From Vanrija pseudolonga (Eukaryota; Basidiomycota; Tremellomycetes; Trichosporonales; Trichosporonaceae): 64,000 nucleotides of DNA. This document shows, piece by piece, positions 21,912 through 32,189 of the stretch (position 1 is its first letter; every line of letters begins with the position of its first letter). Where the stretch lies: positions 1,674,001 to 1,738,000 of the forward strand of contig NC_085852.1 of assembly GCF_020906515.1 (NCBI RefSeq), given 5' to 3'. A program made the position numbers and the translations under genes. The notes under the pieces were generated by a model. That model worked only from the letters and a program-made list of their open reading frames with translations, searched no databases and had not been told where the DNA came from.

Positions 21912-23951
21912 ATGCTGAGAATACAGCGCCTGCTGCCTGCGCCATTACTGGCCGCACGCGGCCTGGCGACGTCGGCGGTCGTGGGGGCGTACACTCCCCG
22001 CACATCGTTTGGCGTCAAGCCCGGCTTTGCGTCGCACGAGCGCGCCGCTGCACGCGACCGACCTGCTCCGGCTGGCGACCGGCCGTCCCGCGACCGCCCA
22101 GCATCGACACGACCTGCTGGCGACCGCTCCAAAGGCCCCCGCCGCGCACCGAGCGGTCGCCCGTCGTGGGCTGAGCGCAGCGCCGGCGCCACGCCCAAGA
22201 CGACGTCGCAGCGCCTCGCGGCCTTCCCTCGGGGCCGTGGCGCTCGGGACGGTCGTGGAGAGGACAAGCGCGACGGAGGCAAGCCCCGCACACAGGCCCA
22301 GCGCGAGAAGCCCCAGTGGCGTGCCGACGGCCGTGGCGGCTTCATGCCCGCCAAGCGTGCCGCCGAGGCCGCAGCCGCACCGAAAGTCAAGCCGGAGTAT
22401 CAGCAAAAGGCCAACGTCGAGCTCGCGCGCCCGCGCAAGTTTGCGTCGTTCGGCCTGCACCCCGGTCTCCTCACCGCGCTGGAGGAGCGCTTCGGTGCCA
22501 AGGGCGAGACGATGCCGATCCAGAGCTTGGCGCTCTCCCGGCTGATCGACTCGGAACTGACGCGCACCAACGGCATCAACTCGCACGCGGTCCGCGCGAT
22601 CCTCGGCGCCGAGACGGGCAGCGGCAAGACGCTCGCGTACCTCCTCCCCTTGGTCCACCACCTCAAGCAGGACGACCGGGTGCCCTCGCGCGCGCCGGGA
22701 CCGGTGGCGCCGCGCGCAATCGTCCTCCAGCCGACGCACGAGCTCACACGCCAGAGCACGGCAGTGGCGAAGGGCATCACGCACCAGGCCAAGCTGACCG
22801 TCGTGGGCGCGAGCTCGCCCGGCGCGGTCAAGGACGCGGGCGAGGTCGACGTGCTCTTTGCTACGGGGCGGACGGCCGCGTACCTCCTCGGTATCCCGCG
22901 TGAGGAGACGGACACGCGGGAGAAGGACGAGAGCAGGGACAAGAAGAAGGAGGACAAGGAGATCTGGGAGAGGGAGGAGGTGGAGAAGCGGAGGAGACGG
23001 CCAGAAAACGACAAGCCCCGCATCGACCTGTCACGCGTCGAGTGGGTCGTGATCGACGAGGCGGACGTGCTCCTCGGCCCCGACTTTTTGCCCGAGACCG
23101 CCGCCGTGCTCGCCAAGCTACGCGCCGCGACGGTCGGCCTCAACATCCTGCTCGTGACGGCTACGCTGCCGCCGTCGATTCTCCGCGCGATCGAGACGGA
23201 CCCGCTGCTCTCAGCGTCAGAGTTCACAAAGCTCCTCTCGCCCGGGCTGCACAAGCTGCCCAAGGCGCTCGAGACGCGCTTCGTGCCGTGGTCGGGCGCG
23301 GGCAACCCGCTCGCCGACGTCGCGCACGAGATCAAGCGCGGCTTTGCCGAGGAGGCGCAGGAGGCCAAGGTCGAGGCGTACGGCATCGACAATGCGCCCA
23401 AATCCCGCACCATGGCCGTCGTGTTCGCCGGCAGCGTCAGCAAGGTCAACTCGACCGTCGCCAAGCTCGAGGAGAAGGGCATCCCGTGCCTTGCGTGGAC
23501 GGGCGAGAGCGACAGCCGCGTGCCGGGGTACAATGGCGCCGCGCTCGACAGCTTCTTGGTCTCGCACAAGCGGAGCAAGGACCCCGCGAGCGAGTCGCCC
23601 GCCGGCGCGGCAAAGGGCGCGCCGCGCGTGCTTGTCACCACGTCGCTCCTCTCCCGAGGCCTCGATTTCTCGCCGGCCGTCACGACGTCGTATCTCATAG
23701 AGCCGCCGCGCAACGTGCTCGACTTTGTGCACCGCGCGGGGAGGACGGGGCGCGCCGGCCGCCCGGGGCGTGTCGTTGTGTTCGGCATGAGCCACGCTGG
23801 ACAGAGCAAGTACGCGTCCGAGCTGCGCGACGTGCTCGGCAAGGTGGAGAGCCGGCCCGCTGTCAAGCCCGGTGGACGGTCATGGTCTGGCGCTCGCGAG
23901 GCGCGGAGCCGCGGGGGGCGCGGGGGACAGGACAAGCGCAAGAAGGCGTAG
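21912..23951 (+). CDS. MRH4: Mitochondrial DEAD-box RNA helicase MRH4
   Basis: A single exon of 679 aa. The N-terminus MLRIQRLLPAPLLAARGLATSA is a mitochondrial targeting peptide with an R-rich disordered region to ~160. Helicase motifs in order: ARPRKFASFGLHPGLLTAL with MPIQSLAL (Q motif area), AETGSGKT (motif I), QPTHELTRQ (Ia), VIDEADVLL (II), VTATLPPS (III), VLVTTSLLSRGLDF (V) and HRAGRTGRAGRPG (VI). A charged insert (EKDESRDKKKEDKEIWEREEVEKR) lies between motifs Ib and II. Mrh4 is needed for late assembly of the mitochondrial large ribosomal subunit. The tail is Arg/Gly-rich. Confidence 0.88.
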   Translation: MLRIQRLLPAPLLAARGLATSAVVGAYTPRTSFGVKPGFASHERAAARDRPAPAGDRPSRDRPASTRPAGDRSKGPRRAPSGRPSWAERSAGATPKTTSQRLAAFPRGRGARDGRGEDKRDGGKPRTQAQREKPQWRADGRGGFMPAKRAAEAAAAPKVKPEYQQKANVELARPRKFASFGLHPGLLTALEERFGAKGETMPIQSLALSRLIDSELTRTNGINSHAVRAILGAETGSGKTLAYLLPLVHHLKQDDRVPSRAPGPVAPRAIVLQPTHELTRQSTAVAKGITHQAKLTVVGASSPGAVKDAGEVDVLFATGRTAAYLLGIPREETDTREKDESRDKKKEDKEIWEREEVEKRRRRPENDKPRIDLSRVEWVVIDEADVLLGPDFLPETAAVLAKLRAATVGLNILLVTATLPPSILRAIETDPLLSASEFTKLLSPGLHKLPKALETRFVPWSGAGNPLADVAHEIKRGFAEEAQEAKVEAYGIDNAPKSRTMAVVFAGSVSKVNSTVAKLEEKGIPCLAWTGESDSRVPGYNGAALDSFLVSHKRSKDPASESPAGAAKGAPRVLVTTSLLSRGLDFSPAVTTSYLIEPPRNVLDFVHRAGRTGRAGRPGRVVVFGMSHAGQSKYASELRDVLGKVESRPAVKPGGRSWSGAREARSRGGRGGQDKRKKA

Positions 23952-24042
23952 GCGGGCACGAGTAGCTGCCACATCACACCACCACACCTCACCATTGTAC
24001 ATCTAGCATTTCTGCATCACCTACTCCTCCTGGCTAGTTTGT

Positions 24043-25242
24043 CTACTCCTTGCGGCCGTAGATGGTGGCCGCGGCCTGGGCGGTGGGGAGGACGACTTGG
24101 CGTGAGCGAGATCAGCAGGGGGGCGACTTACACAGCTCGGCGATCTGGACGTGGGCGGGGCGGCTGGCGGTCCAGACAATCTCCTCGGCAATGTCCTCTG
24201 CGACGACTGGGCGTGTTAGTGGCGTGGCGATCGTGGCGGCTCCGGCGCAGACTCACGCGGCTCGATGCCCTTGTAGACGTTCTTGGCGGCCGCCTCGTCG
24301 CCGCGGAAGCGCACGACGGAGAAGTTGGTCTCGACGGCACCCGGCGCGACCTCGGTGACGCGGATGCCGGTCGCGACGACCTCCTTGCGGACGGACGTGG
24401 TGAAGGCGCGGACGGCGCTGCGGGGGGTGTCAGCTGCTGTCGCCGGCCGGGGCGGGGCTAGGGGCACGGCGTCGTGCCGACAGCCTACCCTCCCGTGCTT
24501 CCCACCACCATCGCACACCGCGGCTGCGCCGCGCTGTGCTCTACTCGACTCACTGCTTAACGGCACAGTAGATCGAGCCGCCGACATACGCCTCGCGACC
24601 AGCCATGGACCCAATGTTGATAATGTGTCCCGAGTCCTGGGCCTTGAATTCGGCCAGGAAGACCTGCGTGATCTGGATCAAGCTGAACAGGTTGGTGTTG
24701 ATCATGAAGTCGATGTCGGCGAGGACAATGTCGCCGGCCTTTTCGGTGCCGATTGCGCCGCCGGCGTTGTTGACGAGGCTGGGGGTCAGCGATCAGCGAG
24801 CAGAGCGAGCTGGCGCGGGGCGGCCGGCGGCCTACTACTTCTCAGGCTACCGCCCCCCGCCACCCCCCACCCAACTCACATGTCAAACGACTTGACGCCG
24901 GCCGCCTTGAGCGCGGGCACGAGCCCGTCGACCGCCGCGCGGTCGTTGACGTCGAGCGTCTTGGTCACGACCGAGATCTTCTGGCCGAACTCGGCGGCGC
25001 CGGCCTCGGCGGACGCCTTGACCTCGTCGAGCAGGTTCTGGCGGCGCGCAAGGAGGACGAGGTTGGCGCCCGCCTTGGCGAAGAGGACCGCGGTGGCGGC
25101 GCCGATGCCGGCTGAGGCGCCGGTCACGACGACTGCGAGGCGAGGCGTCAGCGCCGAGGTGGCTGGGGCGCGGCGCCGTGGGCGGCGGAGACTTACCGGT
25201 CTTGCCCTGCAGGCGGGACGAGTTGAACACGGAGGAGGGCAT
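24043..25242 (-). CDS. Short-chain dehydrogenase/reductase (YMR226C-type, NADP-dependent 3-hydroxy acid/serine dehydrogenase)
   Basis: Six exons, complement(25197-25242, 24880-25132, 24554-24778, 24257-24417, 24132-24206, 24043-24095), give 270 aa. The Rossmann motif [15 protein letters not shown], then LVNNAGG, the catalytic Ser in [13 protein letters not shown] and YCAVK (Tyr-x3-Lys) are all present. [20 protein letters not shown] and [19 protein letters not shown] are the stretches shared by the yeast YMR226C / bacterial YdfG group, which oxidise L-serine, L-allo-threonine and 3-hydroxy acids with NADP. The start follows a short leader, and the first exon is 46 nt. It converges tail-to-tail with MRH4 (91 bp). 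Confidence 0.88.
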
Positions 25243-25722
25243 GGTGCTTTGCTTTGCTTGGTTGTGGTGGAGACGATAAGAAGAAGGAGATGAAGAGGAT
25301 GATAAAAAGTCGAGTGGATCGTTGCTCGCTGCTTGCCGTCTGGCGTGATCGGTTGCCATGTGTCGGCCGTGTCCGTCACCACCGAGCCGACGACGATGAC
25401 TCGGATCGATGCACCCGACCGGCGCGCAGCGCGGGGCGGAGTAGTGCCGGTCCGCCGCGGCCTCCACCGCCCTCCACCACTCGACCCACTGCCCCAGTCG
25501 CCGCCCCACCTCGACCCACCCAGCCCCGTCCCACTTTGCCGCATTCCGTTGTGGCTCAGTGGCATACACCGAAGCTGGCCTCGACACACTTCTCTGGTAC
25601 CAACACGCATAACGAATGAAGAAGAGCAAGTACAACGGGGATTATATGAACATGATTTAAACGCGACAAAAGGTCTATGCGACGGATACAGGTGCTCCCC
25701 GGCTCGGGGCACGACTTGGCTT
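25243..25722. other. Intergenic region upstream of the SDR gene
   Basis: 480 bp holding the SDR promoter and the 3' end side of the next minus-strand gene. A CCGCC/CCACC-rich stretch lies at 25450-25510. No gene seen. Confidence 0.35.
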
Positions 25723-28631
25723 CTAACGCCGCGCTCTTCCTCTCGGCGCGTTGCGCAGCTCCTTGACCACCTCGGCAGTGATCCTCGACAGCGCCGCCTT
25801 CTCGCGCTCCACCTCATCCTTCTTCAGCTGCTCGAGCTCCTTCCGCCGCGAGTCAAACACTTGACGCTGTGCGGCCCGCTGTCGCGATTCTCGCCCAGCA
25901 CGGTTCCGCCACTCCTCGGCGCGCGGATCTGGACTGGCAGCTGCGCCGGGGTCGAGGGAGAGAGGGAATCGCGCCGGCGTACCCCCGGACTGGCCTTCAG
26001 TGTCAGACCTCCAAACCTCCTCCCAGTATCGCCGCCGAGCCTCGATGTCGATGGCCCGTTCAACGTCCCGCAATGACACGCGAGCAGGTGAACGTGATGC
26101 CAGTGAGTCCCGGTAGGCCTCAAACTTGGCCTGCGGCAGAGCGGGTGGCCCATAGAAGGGTAGCTCTGGCGCCGAGGGAACGCGGGGTCGGGACACAGCC
26201 GGTGTAGGGCGGGTATTTGGAGCTGGACGGGCTGGGGGTGCCGAACGAGCTATCGGTGGTGCGCGAGCAGTCGACACAGGGCGTGCAATGGGTGCGGGGT
26301 GGGCAGCCGGCCTCGTGCGAGCAATTGGTCCCGAGCGAGGTAGAGCACTGCCAGCAGTTGCGGCGGATGATGTCCCAGTCGCACCCCTCCGTCTGTCCGC
26401 AGCCTTGACATTTCCGTCGCCAGACCGGGGCACTTTGGCCTTGGCCTTCGGCTGGCGAGTCGAAGGACGCAACGCCCCGTCGCGGCGGTCAGAGCTCGTC
26501 TTCGACGTCCGTTTCCGCTCTAGAGCGGCGGGCGGCTTTGCCCTCACGGGTTGTGTGGCCGCTACCGACGGTGCCGGCGGTGCTGCATCGACCTCCATTG
26601 CCGACGCCGCCGATGAGACCATCTCGCTGGCCGTGACAAACGTGGCGGGCGTTTCCGGCCGGTAAGAGACGGGTGAGTGTCTGATCTCGACCATCGGCAT
26701 CACGTCCTTCTCCAAAGGCGGCTCGGCTGAGGGGGGCGGGACCGACGGCGAAAACGCGCTGGCGATGAAATTGAAACCCGATGATAGTCTCGACACCAGA
26801 CTGGACGTCGAGGCACGTCTCTCCGGCTCGGGACGCCAGGCTAATGCGACTGGTGTGAGCGGCGCAGAATTGTTCGCCCTGGTTGTGACGGGTGGCTGTG
26901 TTGAAGTCTCCTGGGGCTGCGGCGCTTCGACAGGGGCTTCCTCTCTTGCCCTTGGCAGGGGGGCGTTGAACCACTCTGGGGTGTCGCCAGAGTCGTCCAC
27001 GTCCATGACTCCCGAGTCCTCCCAGTCTTCGCGCTTCCCGGGTAGCGTGTCTGCAGATGGGGCCGGGGATGGCATGTGCGCGGTAGAGCTCTGCAGTGAC
27101 GCGACGGTTTTCGGGATGGGCCTTGGTGGCAACGGTGGCGGGATAGCCTTTGTCGAGATGAGATCCTCCTTGGACAATAGCGCTGGGGCAGCATCCCGCG
27201 ATGGGAGTGAAGACATCTTGAATAGTGACCCTTTGCCTTGGGTCGTGGCCACCGGGATGGAAGCTTGAGGGGGCAGGTGAGTCGAACTTGACAACCTCGC
27301 CTTCGGTGGTTCCGGTACACGCGGCTTTGAGCCTGCTGTGACAGAAGCGCTGACTGGAGGCTCTCGGGCCCTGGCTTTGGTGCCGGCGGCAGGGACCGGT
27401 CCCCGAGCAGAAGAAGCCTTGACAGGCAGAGGCCGAATGTTTCGTGGCTCCAGTCTTGCCAGATCATCTGTATCCTCCACCGATGGCATCGAGACGTCCT
27501 CCGTCGCCTTGCGGCGCCCTTGACCGACGTACCCATTGGGTAAGTCGATCGCCATCGTTTGTGGGAATGAAAAGTCTGTAGAGCGAGATGAAGTGGTGGA
27601 GAGAACATGAGTGGTCGATGACGATGAGGCCTGTTGTTGTTGAAGCTGAGCGGGGACACTGGGTTGGGGAACCACGTCTCGCTGCGGTACACTGTGCGAA
27701 GCAACGGGCGCTGGTACGGGCGTAGGCGCAAGCAAGGAGGCATGAGGCATGACCACCTCGGCCACTGCTGCTCTTGCCTTTCTCGAAGACGGCACACTGT
27801 TCCGCGATGACGAGCCGCCTTGCGCCCTGGCCCGCGCCTCGCGAGTCGTCAACTCGCCGCCACTACGAAGGCAGACGGTGTAGCGTTCACCTTTGCCAAG
27901 CAGCGGGTTACGTTTACTCCGCGACCGCTTTGCGGATACGGCTGTGGTGTCGGCACCAGTGGGAGCAGGGGTTAGCGCCGGGACCGGCTGAACCAAGCTC
28001 TGCGCAGGCGCGGTCGTGAACGATGGTGGTGTTGGTTGGGGCAGCGGGGGTGTTGGGTGCAGCTCAAGAAGAGGAGAGCGTGTAGGCACAACCAGAGTGC
28101 TTGATTTGAGCGGCGCCAATGGGCGCTCTTGGGCTAGAAGACGGCGATCAGCAGTGTTTGGTCGCCATCAACCTGAGTCCACTTACAGCTCGGCCCCGTC
28201 ATCCGCCTCCCGAAGACATCGTCTGTCCTAGGGGTGGCCTCTGGACGGGCAACGATTGAGCGGCGGGGGCGGCGCTTGGTGACGGTCGCGGGCAGACCGG
28301 GGCTCTCGGCCTTGCGCTTGCCCTTCCTGTCTGGCGTTGCCTCGACATCAGGGACGCGCTCACCACGGCCGGTTAAGACAGCCTCTTCGAACGTCTCGAA
28401 CTCGTCGATCATGATGGGGGTGTTGTCGGCGTCAAGACCTATAGTGTACTGATGTGACGAGGGCGACGGCTCCGACCATCCAGTGACGGGGAGCAAGAGC
28501 GAGTCCTCCTCTCCCCAGCTGGCGTTGGCGAGCTTGAAGCCATCAAATGTTGGCTGGACCTTGCCGAACGGTGTTTCGGTGGTCCGTCGCAGAGCGGGCG
28601 TTGGCGCGCCCAGTGGGCGTCGCCTGTACAT
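25723..28631 (-). CDS. Large disordered protein of unknown function
   Basis: Exons complement(28187-28631) and (25723-28133) join through a 53-nt intron to 951 aa. The N-terminal 150 residues have short motif-like pieces (RRPLGAPTPALRRTTETPFGK, ASWGEEDSLLLPVTGWSE, IMIDEFETFEEAV) and basic patches (KGKRKAE, TKRRPRRS). The middle 600 residues are Pro/Ser/Ala/Thr-rich. The C-terminal ~150 residues are charged and helical with coiled-coil character (ERAIDIEARRRYWEEVWRSD, then RRKELEQLKKDEVEREKAALSRI). Several basic clusters suggest a nuclear protein. RRPL at the N-terminus resembles a destruction box, but this is too short to trust. I do not recognise the family. Confidence 0.65.
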
Positions 28632-28874
28632 GTTGACTTTGTAAAGCAACCAAGAAATAATAGAGTGTATGAGTTGAATGAAGCAAACAGAGATGTTTGA
28701 TGGATGTTCGTGACGCGCTATGACGGCAGTGGCCCATTGTTGTGGGTCTGTGCAATCGGAGGGGACCATTTAAGCAAAACATCAAAATCAGTCGCCACCC
28801 AAGTTGACAGCGAACCAAGCCAAGGTCGACGCCAACAAGCGTCCTGCATACGGCCTTTGCATACATTATCAGCT

Positions 28875-30325
28875 TCACGCGCTAGCCTTGACCACTGCGG
28901 CCGAGCTCTCCACAATAGCCTCCACAAACTCGTCGACGTCCTTGTCGGTGATTTCAAAGTTGAGCGCCAATGTGCCACGCTGCGCCATCCAGAACCCGCG
29001 CTCCAACATGCCAAAGTAGACGAGCTCGAGGGCGGGGAGCTGGTCGTCCTTTGGCAGGTGGCAGTTGATCTGGTTGATCGATCCGAGGCCAGTGACGACA
29101 AACGGCGCGCCCGCACCGCCGAACGCCGAGTTGAGCTTCTCGCGCAGGCGGTCGCCGCGCTCGTTGAGGTCCTCCAAGCGCTCGGGGGTGAGGATCTGCT
29201 CGATGGCAGTCGAGCCAGCAATCATGGTCAGCGGCGAGTTGTTGAACGTTCCACCGTGGTTGACGTGGTCCGGCCGGCGGACGTCGAAGCTGTGTGTGAG
29301 CGAGGCTACATCAGCACCACTCACATGCTCATGATCTCGGCCTTGCCGCCGAACGCGCCAAAGGCAAAGCCACCACCGAAGAACTTGCCGACGGTGGTCA
29401 TGTCCGGCGTGATTCCCAGGAGCGACTGGCGACCGCCAGTTGCGAGGCGCGAGGTCTGGACCTCGTCAAAGATGAGCACCGAGTCAATCTCCTTGGTGTA
29501 GTCGCGGAGGCCCTGGAGGAACGCCGGGTCGGCCGGAATCTAGGGATTAGCAGGGCCTGCAGGTATTGGGGACCACTCACACAACCGCCCGCACCAAGCA
29601 TGGGCTCCACAATCACCACGCCCACATCCTTGGCAACCGGGCTGAGAAGAGCCTTAGTCCCCTCAATGTCGTTGTATGGGGCAATGATAAAGTCCTGCCC
29701 CGGTCAGTTACGCCGCCCATCGGCAAACGCACAAATGGAACTCTCAAGGCGCCGGGCACGTCGTTGCCGCCCGGCTCACCCGTGTGAAAGTGGGCGAGCA
29801 ATGATCCATGGTATCCTCCCGAGAAGACGACGACCTTCTTGCGCTTGGTGTGCTTGAGCGCGGTGGTGATGGCGAGGAGGTTGGCTTCCGTTCCCGAGTT
29901 GGCAAAGCGGACCAAGTCCATCGAGGGGAAGCGCGACGTGAGGTGGTCGGCGAGGCGCGCCTCATGCGTCGTGTGTGCGCCGAACTGGAGGCCAGAGGCG
30001 AGCGCCTTGGTGATAGCGCCGCGGAGGATGTCGTTCGACTTGCCGTAGATTCCCGACGTAAAGTCGGACAGACTGGCGTTAGAGAAAGCAGCGCCCTCGC
30101 CACTCACAAGTCACGGTACGTATGCCCGTCGACGTCGGTGACTGTCGCGCCGGACCCCGACTCGATGAACAGAGGGAAGGGCAGCGTGATGAGCGTCGTG
30201 CGTGTGCCGCCGCCGGGGAGGGAGACGGTGGCCTTGTTGAACGCGACGAGCGAGTTGGGGTTACGCTTGGCGTACGCTTCGCGCGCGGCGTCGAGCGCAG
30301 CGGTGAGCGTGGGTGAGGGTGCCAT
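28875..30325 (-). CDS. Class III aminotransferase, glutamate-1-semialdehyde 2,1-aminomutase-like
   Basis: Exons complement(30108-30325, 29733-30072, 29581-29694, 29325-29539, 28875-29289) give 433 aa. Visible: a [18 protein letters not shown] start region, [13 protein letters not shown] (phosphate contact), [32 protein letters not shown] (Asp holding the PLP ring nitrogen) and [16 protein letters not shown] with the Schiff-base lysine. [15 protein letters not shown] completes the fold. This is the GSAM-like subgroup. Fungi make 5-aminolevulinate from glycine, so a tetrapyrrole role is unlikely; the substrate is unknown. The enzyme looks complete. Confidence 0.82.
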
Positions 30326-30438
30326 GTTGGTGATGGTAGTGGCTGTCTGGGAATGTGCCGAAGGTCGTTATTTATGACGTTCGTCGACGTACGAATCGAT
30401 GGAATGCAAGTCGAGCCAAGTCGAGCCGATTAGCCGAT

Positions 30439-30580
30439 GGGTAATACTTGTCCGACTTGGTGGGTAATAACCTTCAGCGATGTGGGTAATAGCGGGATGT
30501 TGATGTGTCTTTTGATGGCCTCGAGGTGTGTCAAGGCAGCGCGCGATGTGTCAAGGACGCGCAGGATGTGTCAATTGCGT
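30439..30580. repeat. Clustered short direct repeats upstream of the aminotransferase gene
   Basis: GGGTAATA occurs at 30439, 30462 and 30484. TGTGTC followed by AA occurs at 30527, 30547 and 30567, an exact 20-bp period with GATGTGTCAAGG-like context; a further TGTGTC is at 30504. Just before, AAGTCGAGCC is repeated twice (about 30408-30427). The spacing suggests arrayed binding sites for a transcription factor. Confidence 0.5.
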
Positions 30581-32132
30581 TGCTGTCCGAGTCGTGTCGT
30601 ACTGCAAGCAGCAAGCGAGATCGTCGACTTGAACTATGCTGCCAAGGCTGCGCGGGGCCTTTCGACGGTTACGTTCGGCCCCCGACCGAGCTCCGAGCAC
30701 CGAGGGGGTGAGCGGCTACTAGCCGCCCGCCCAGTGGCCAAAAAATGACTCGTAACGAGGCGGCAATGGCACCTTCGGCAATGGCGAGGGGAGTTGGCGC
30801 TGTCTCATGTCTGATAATCTCTCAGAATCGGCAGACAGGGCGCCGCTGTCGCAGATAGTGCGAGTGATACGAGACTTGGATGTGAAGGCGACATTGGTGT
30901 CGGGGTATGGGGAGGTCAATCCTCGATCCTCAGGGCCGGCCCTAATCCATCATCGGCGGAGCGCAACTGGGGTCGTCGCAAAGCGCAGGGCGATAAGCAC
31001 GCAGCGGGCCATGCTCGGCCGACGATACCGCGTAGCAGGTACAGAGCCGTTCAATCCCTTACAGAGAGGTGGCGGCCTAGTCGTCCAGACCGGATCGACC
31101 GGAGGCCGGAAAGCCGTTCCACCTGGAACCCAGAACGCGTCGAGTTGCGAAGTTCCGTGCACTCGGTCCGAGGGGTTGATATCAGATAGATAGGTCCCGG
31201 ATGCACAGTGTCGCATGTCGGTCGACTCGGGTCTTGTTGTGGTGGACGCGGGTCCTACTCTGAAGCGACAAGCTACGGCGCGCTCGCGCCGGTGCTGAGA
31301 CGCGCATCAGCGGGCCTGGCCACCACCACTGACCGGCCCCACATCCCCCGGCCAGCCTCCCAACACCGATGTGGGACTCCAGACAGCCCACAACAAGGTG
31401 CATGCTTGCCTGGGCGCCGGTGCGCCGTACCAAGCTCTACTGAGGGCTGGCCGGACCGAGCGCACCCAGGCTGCGCAGGCTGGGCACGCTTGGCTGACCC
31501 GCGCCTGGACCTCTTGGCTCGCGGCACCCATGCCGATGAATGCATGGATGTCTGGCCATGGTCCACAGACAGACACGGTCCTCGCATTCCTCGGTTCATG
31601 TCGGCGCGTCTGCATGACTGTACCTCTCTCGCGCATGCATCGCCCCCAGCACAAGCATACGCACAAGCCTGACAAAGACAGTCACGATGGGTGACTTGGC
31701 ACTGTGCGTGGCCATATACGGCGCCGGACGGCCGTTATCCGGACCGACTGCCGAGAGGCCCTGGGTGAGACGAGGCACAAACCCAGAGACACCCAGCTCG
31801 ACCACTCTGTCCACCCCGCCCACCCAAAGCCAGTCTACCGGCGCCGGCAGACCGTAATTGTCGGTTCAGGAGCCGGTGGGCACGTGGAAATCTCCGCATA
31901 CGATACACCACGTACACCACCAGCTGGGTATCCCGCAGCGTCGTCGGTGCGGCTTTCGCTTGCGCGCCACTGCGATCGATTCCCGGCCCCGCGGAGCACT
32001 GGGGGCCAGCATGGGCTCGGTGGGTCTCCGGCTCGGTCGGCCGGCATACAGGCATATTCTTAGCGTTGCGCGCGGATTATCTCGAGCGCGAGATGGATCG
32101 ATGCGGCGCCGGGTCAAACGCACGTTGGGTTG

Positions 32133-32138
32133 TATAAA
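32133..32138 (+). promoter_or_regulatory. TATA box of the Dal5-type permease gene
   Basis: TATAAA 52 bp before the start codon at 32190; the leader between is A/C-rich (CACACAAACAAACAACC), normal for fungal mRNA leaders. Confidence 0.5.
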
Positions 32139-32189
32139 GGCTAGCGTGCCGCAGTGACCTCATTTCCCCACACAAACAAACAACCCGAC

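Larger units (their letters stand above)
30326..32189. other. Long intergenic region, no gene supported
   Basis: 1.86 kb between the divergent aminotransferase and permease genes. The first 250 bp hold clustered direct repeats (separate entry). The rest has only short open frames with no family resemblance and no tRNA. A TATA box for the permease lies at the right end. Confidence 0.4.
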
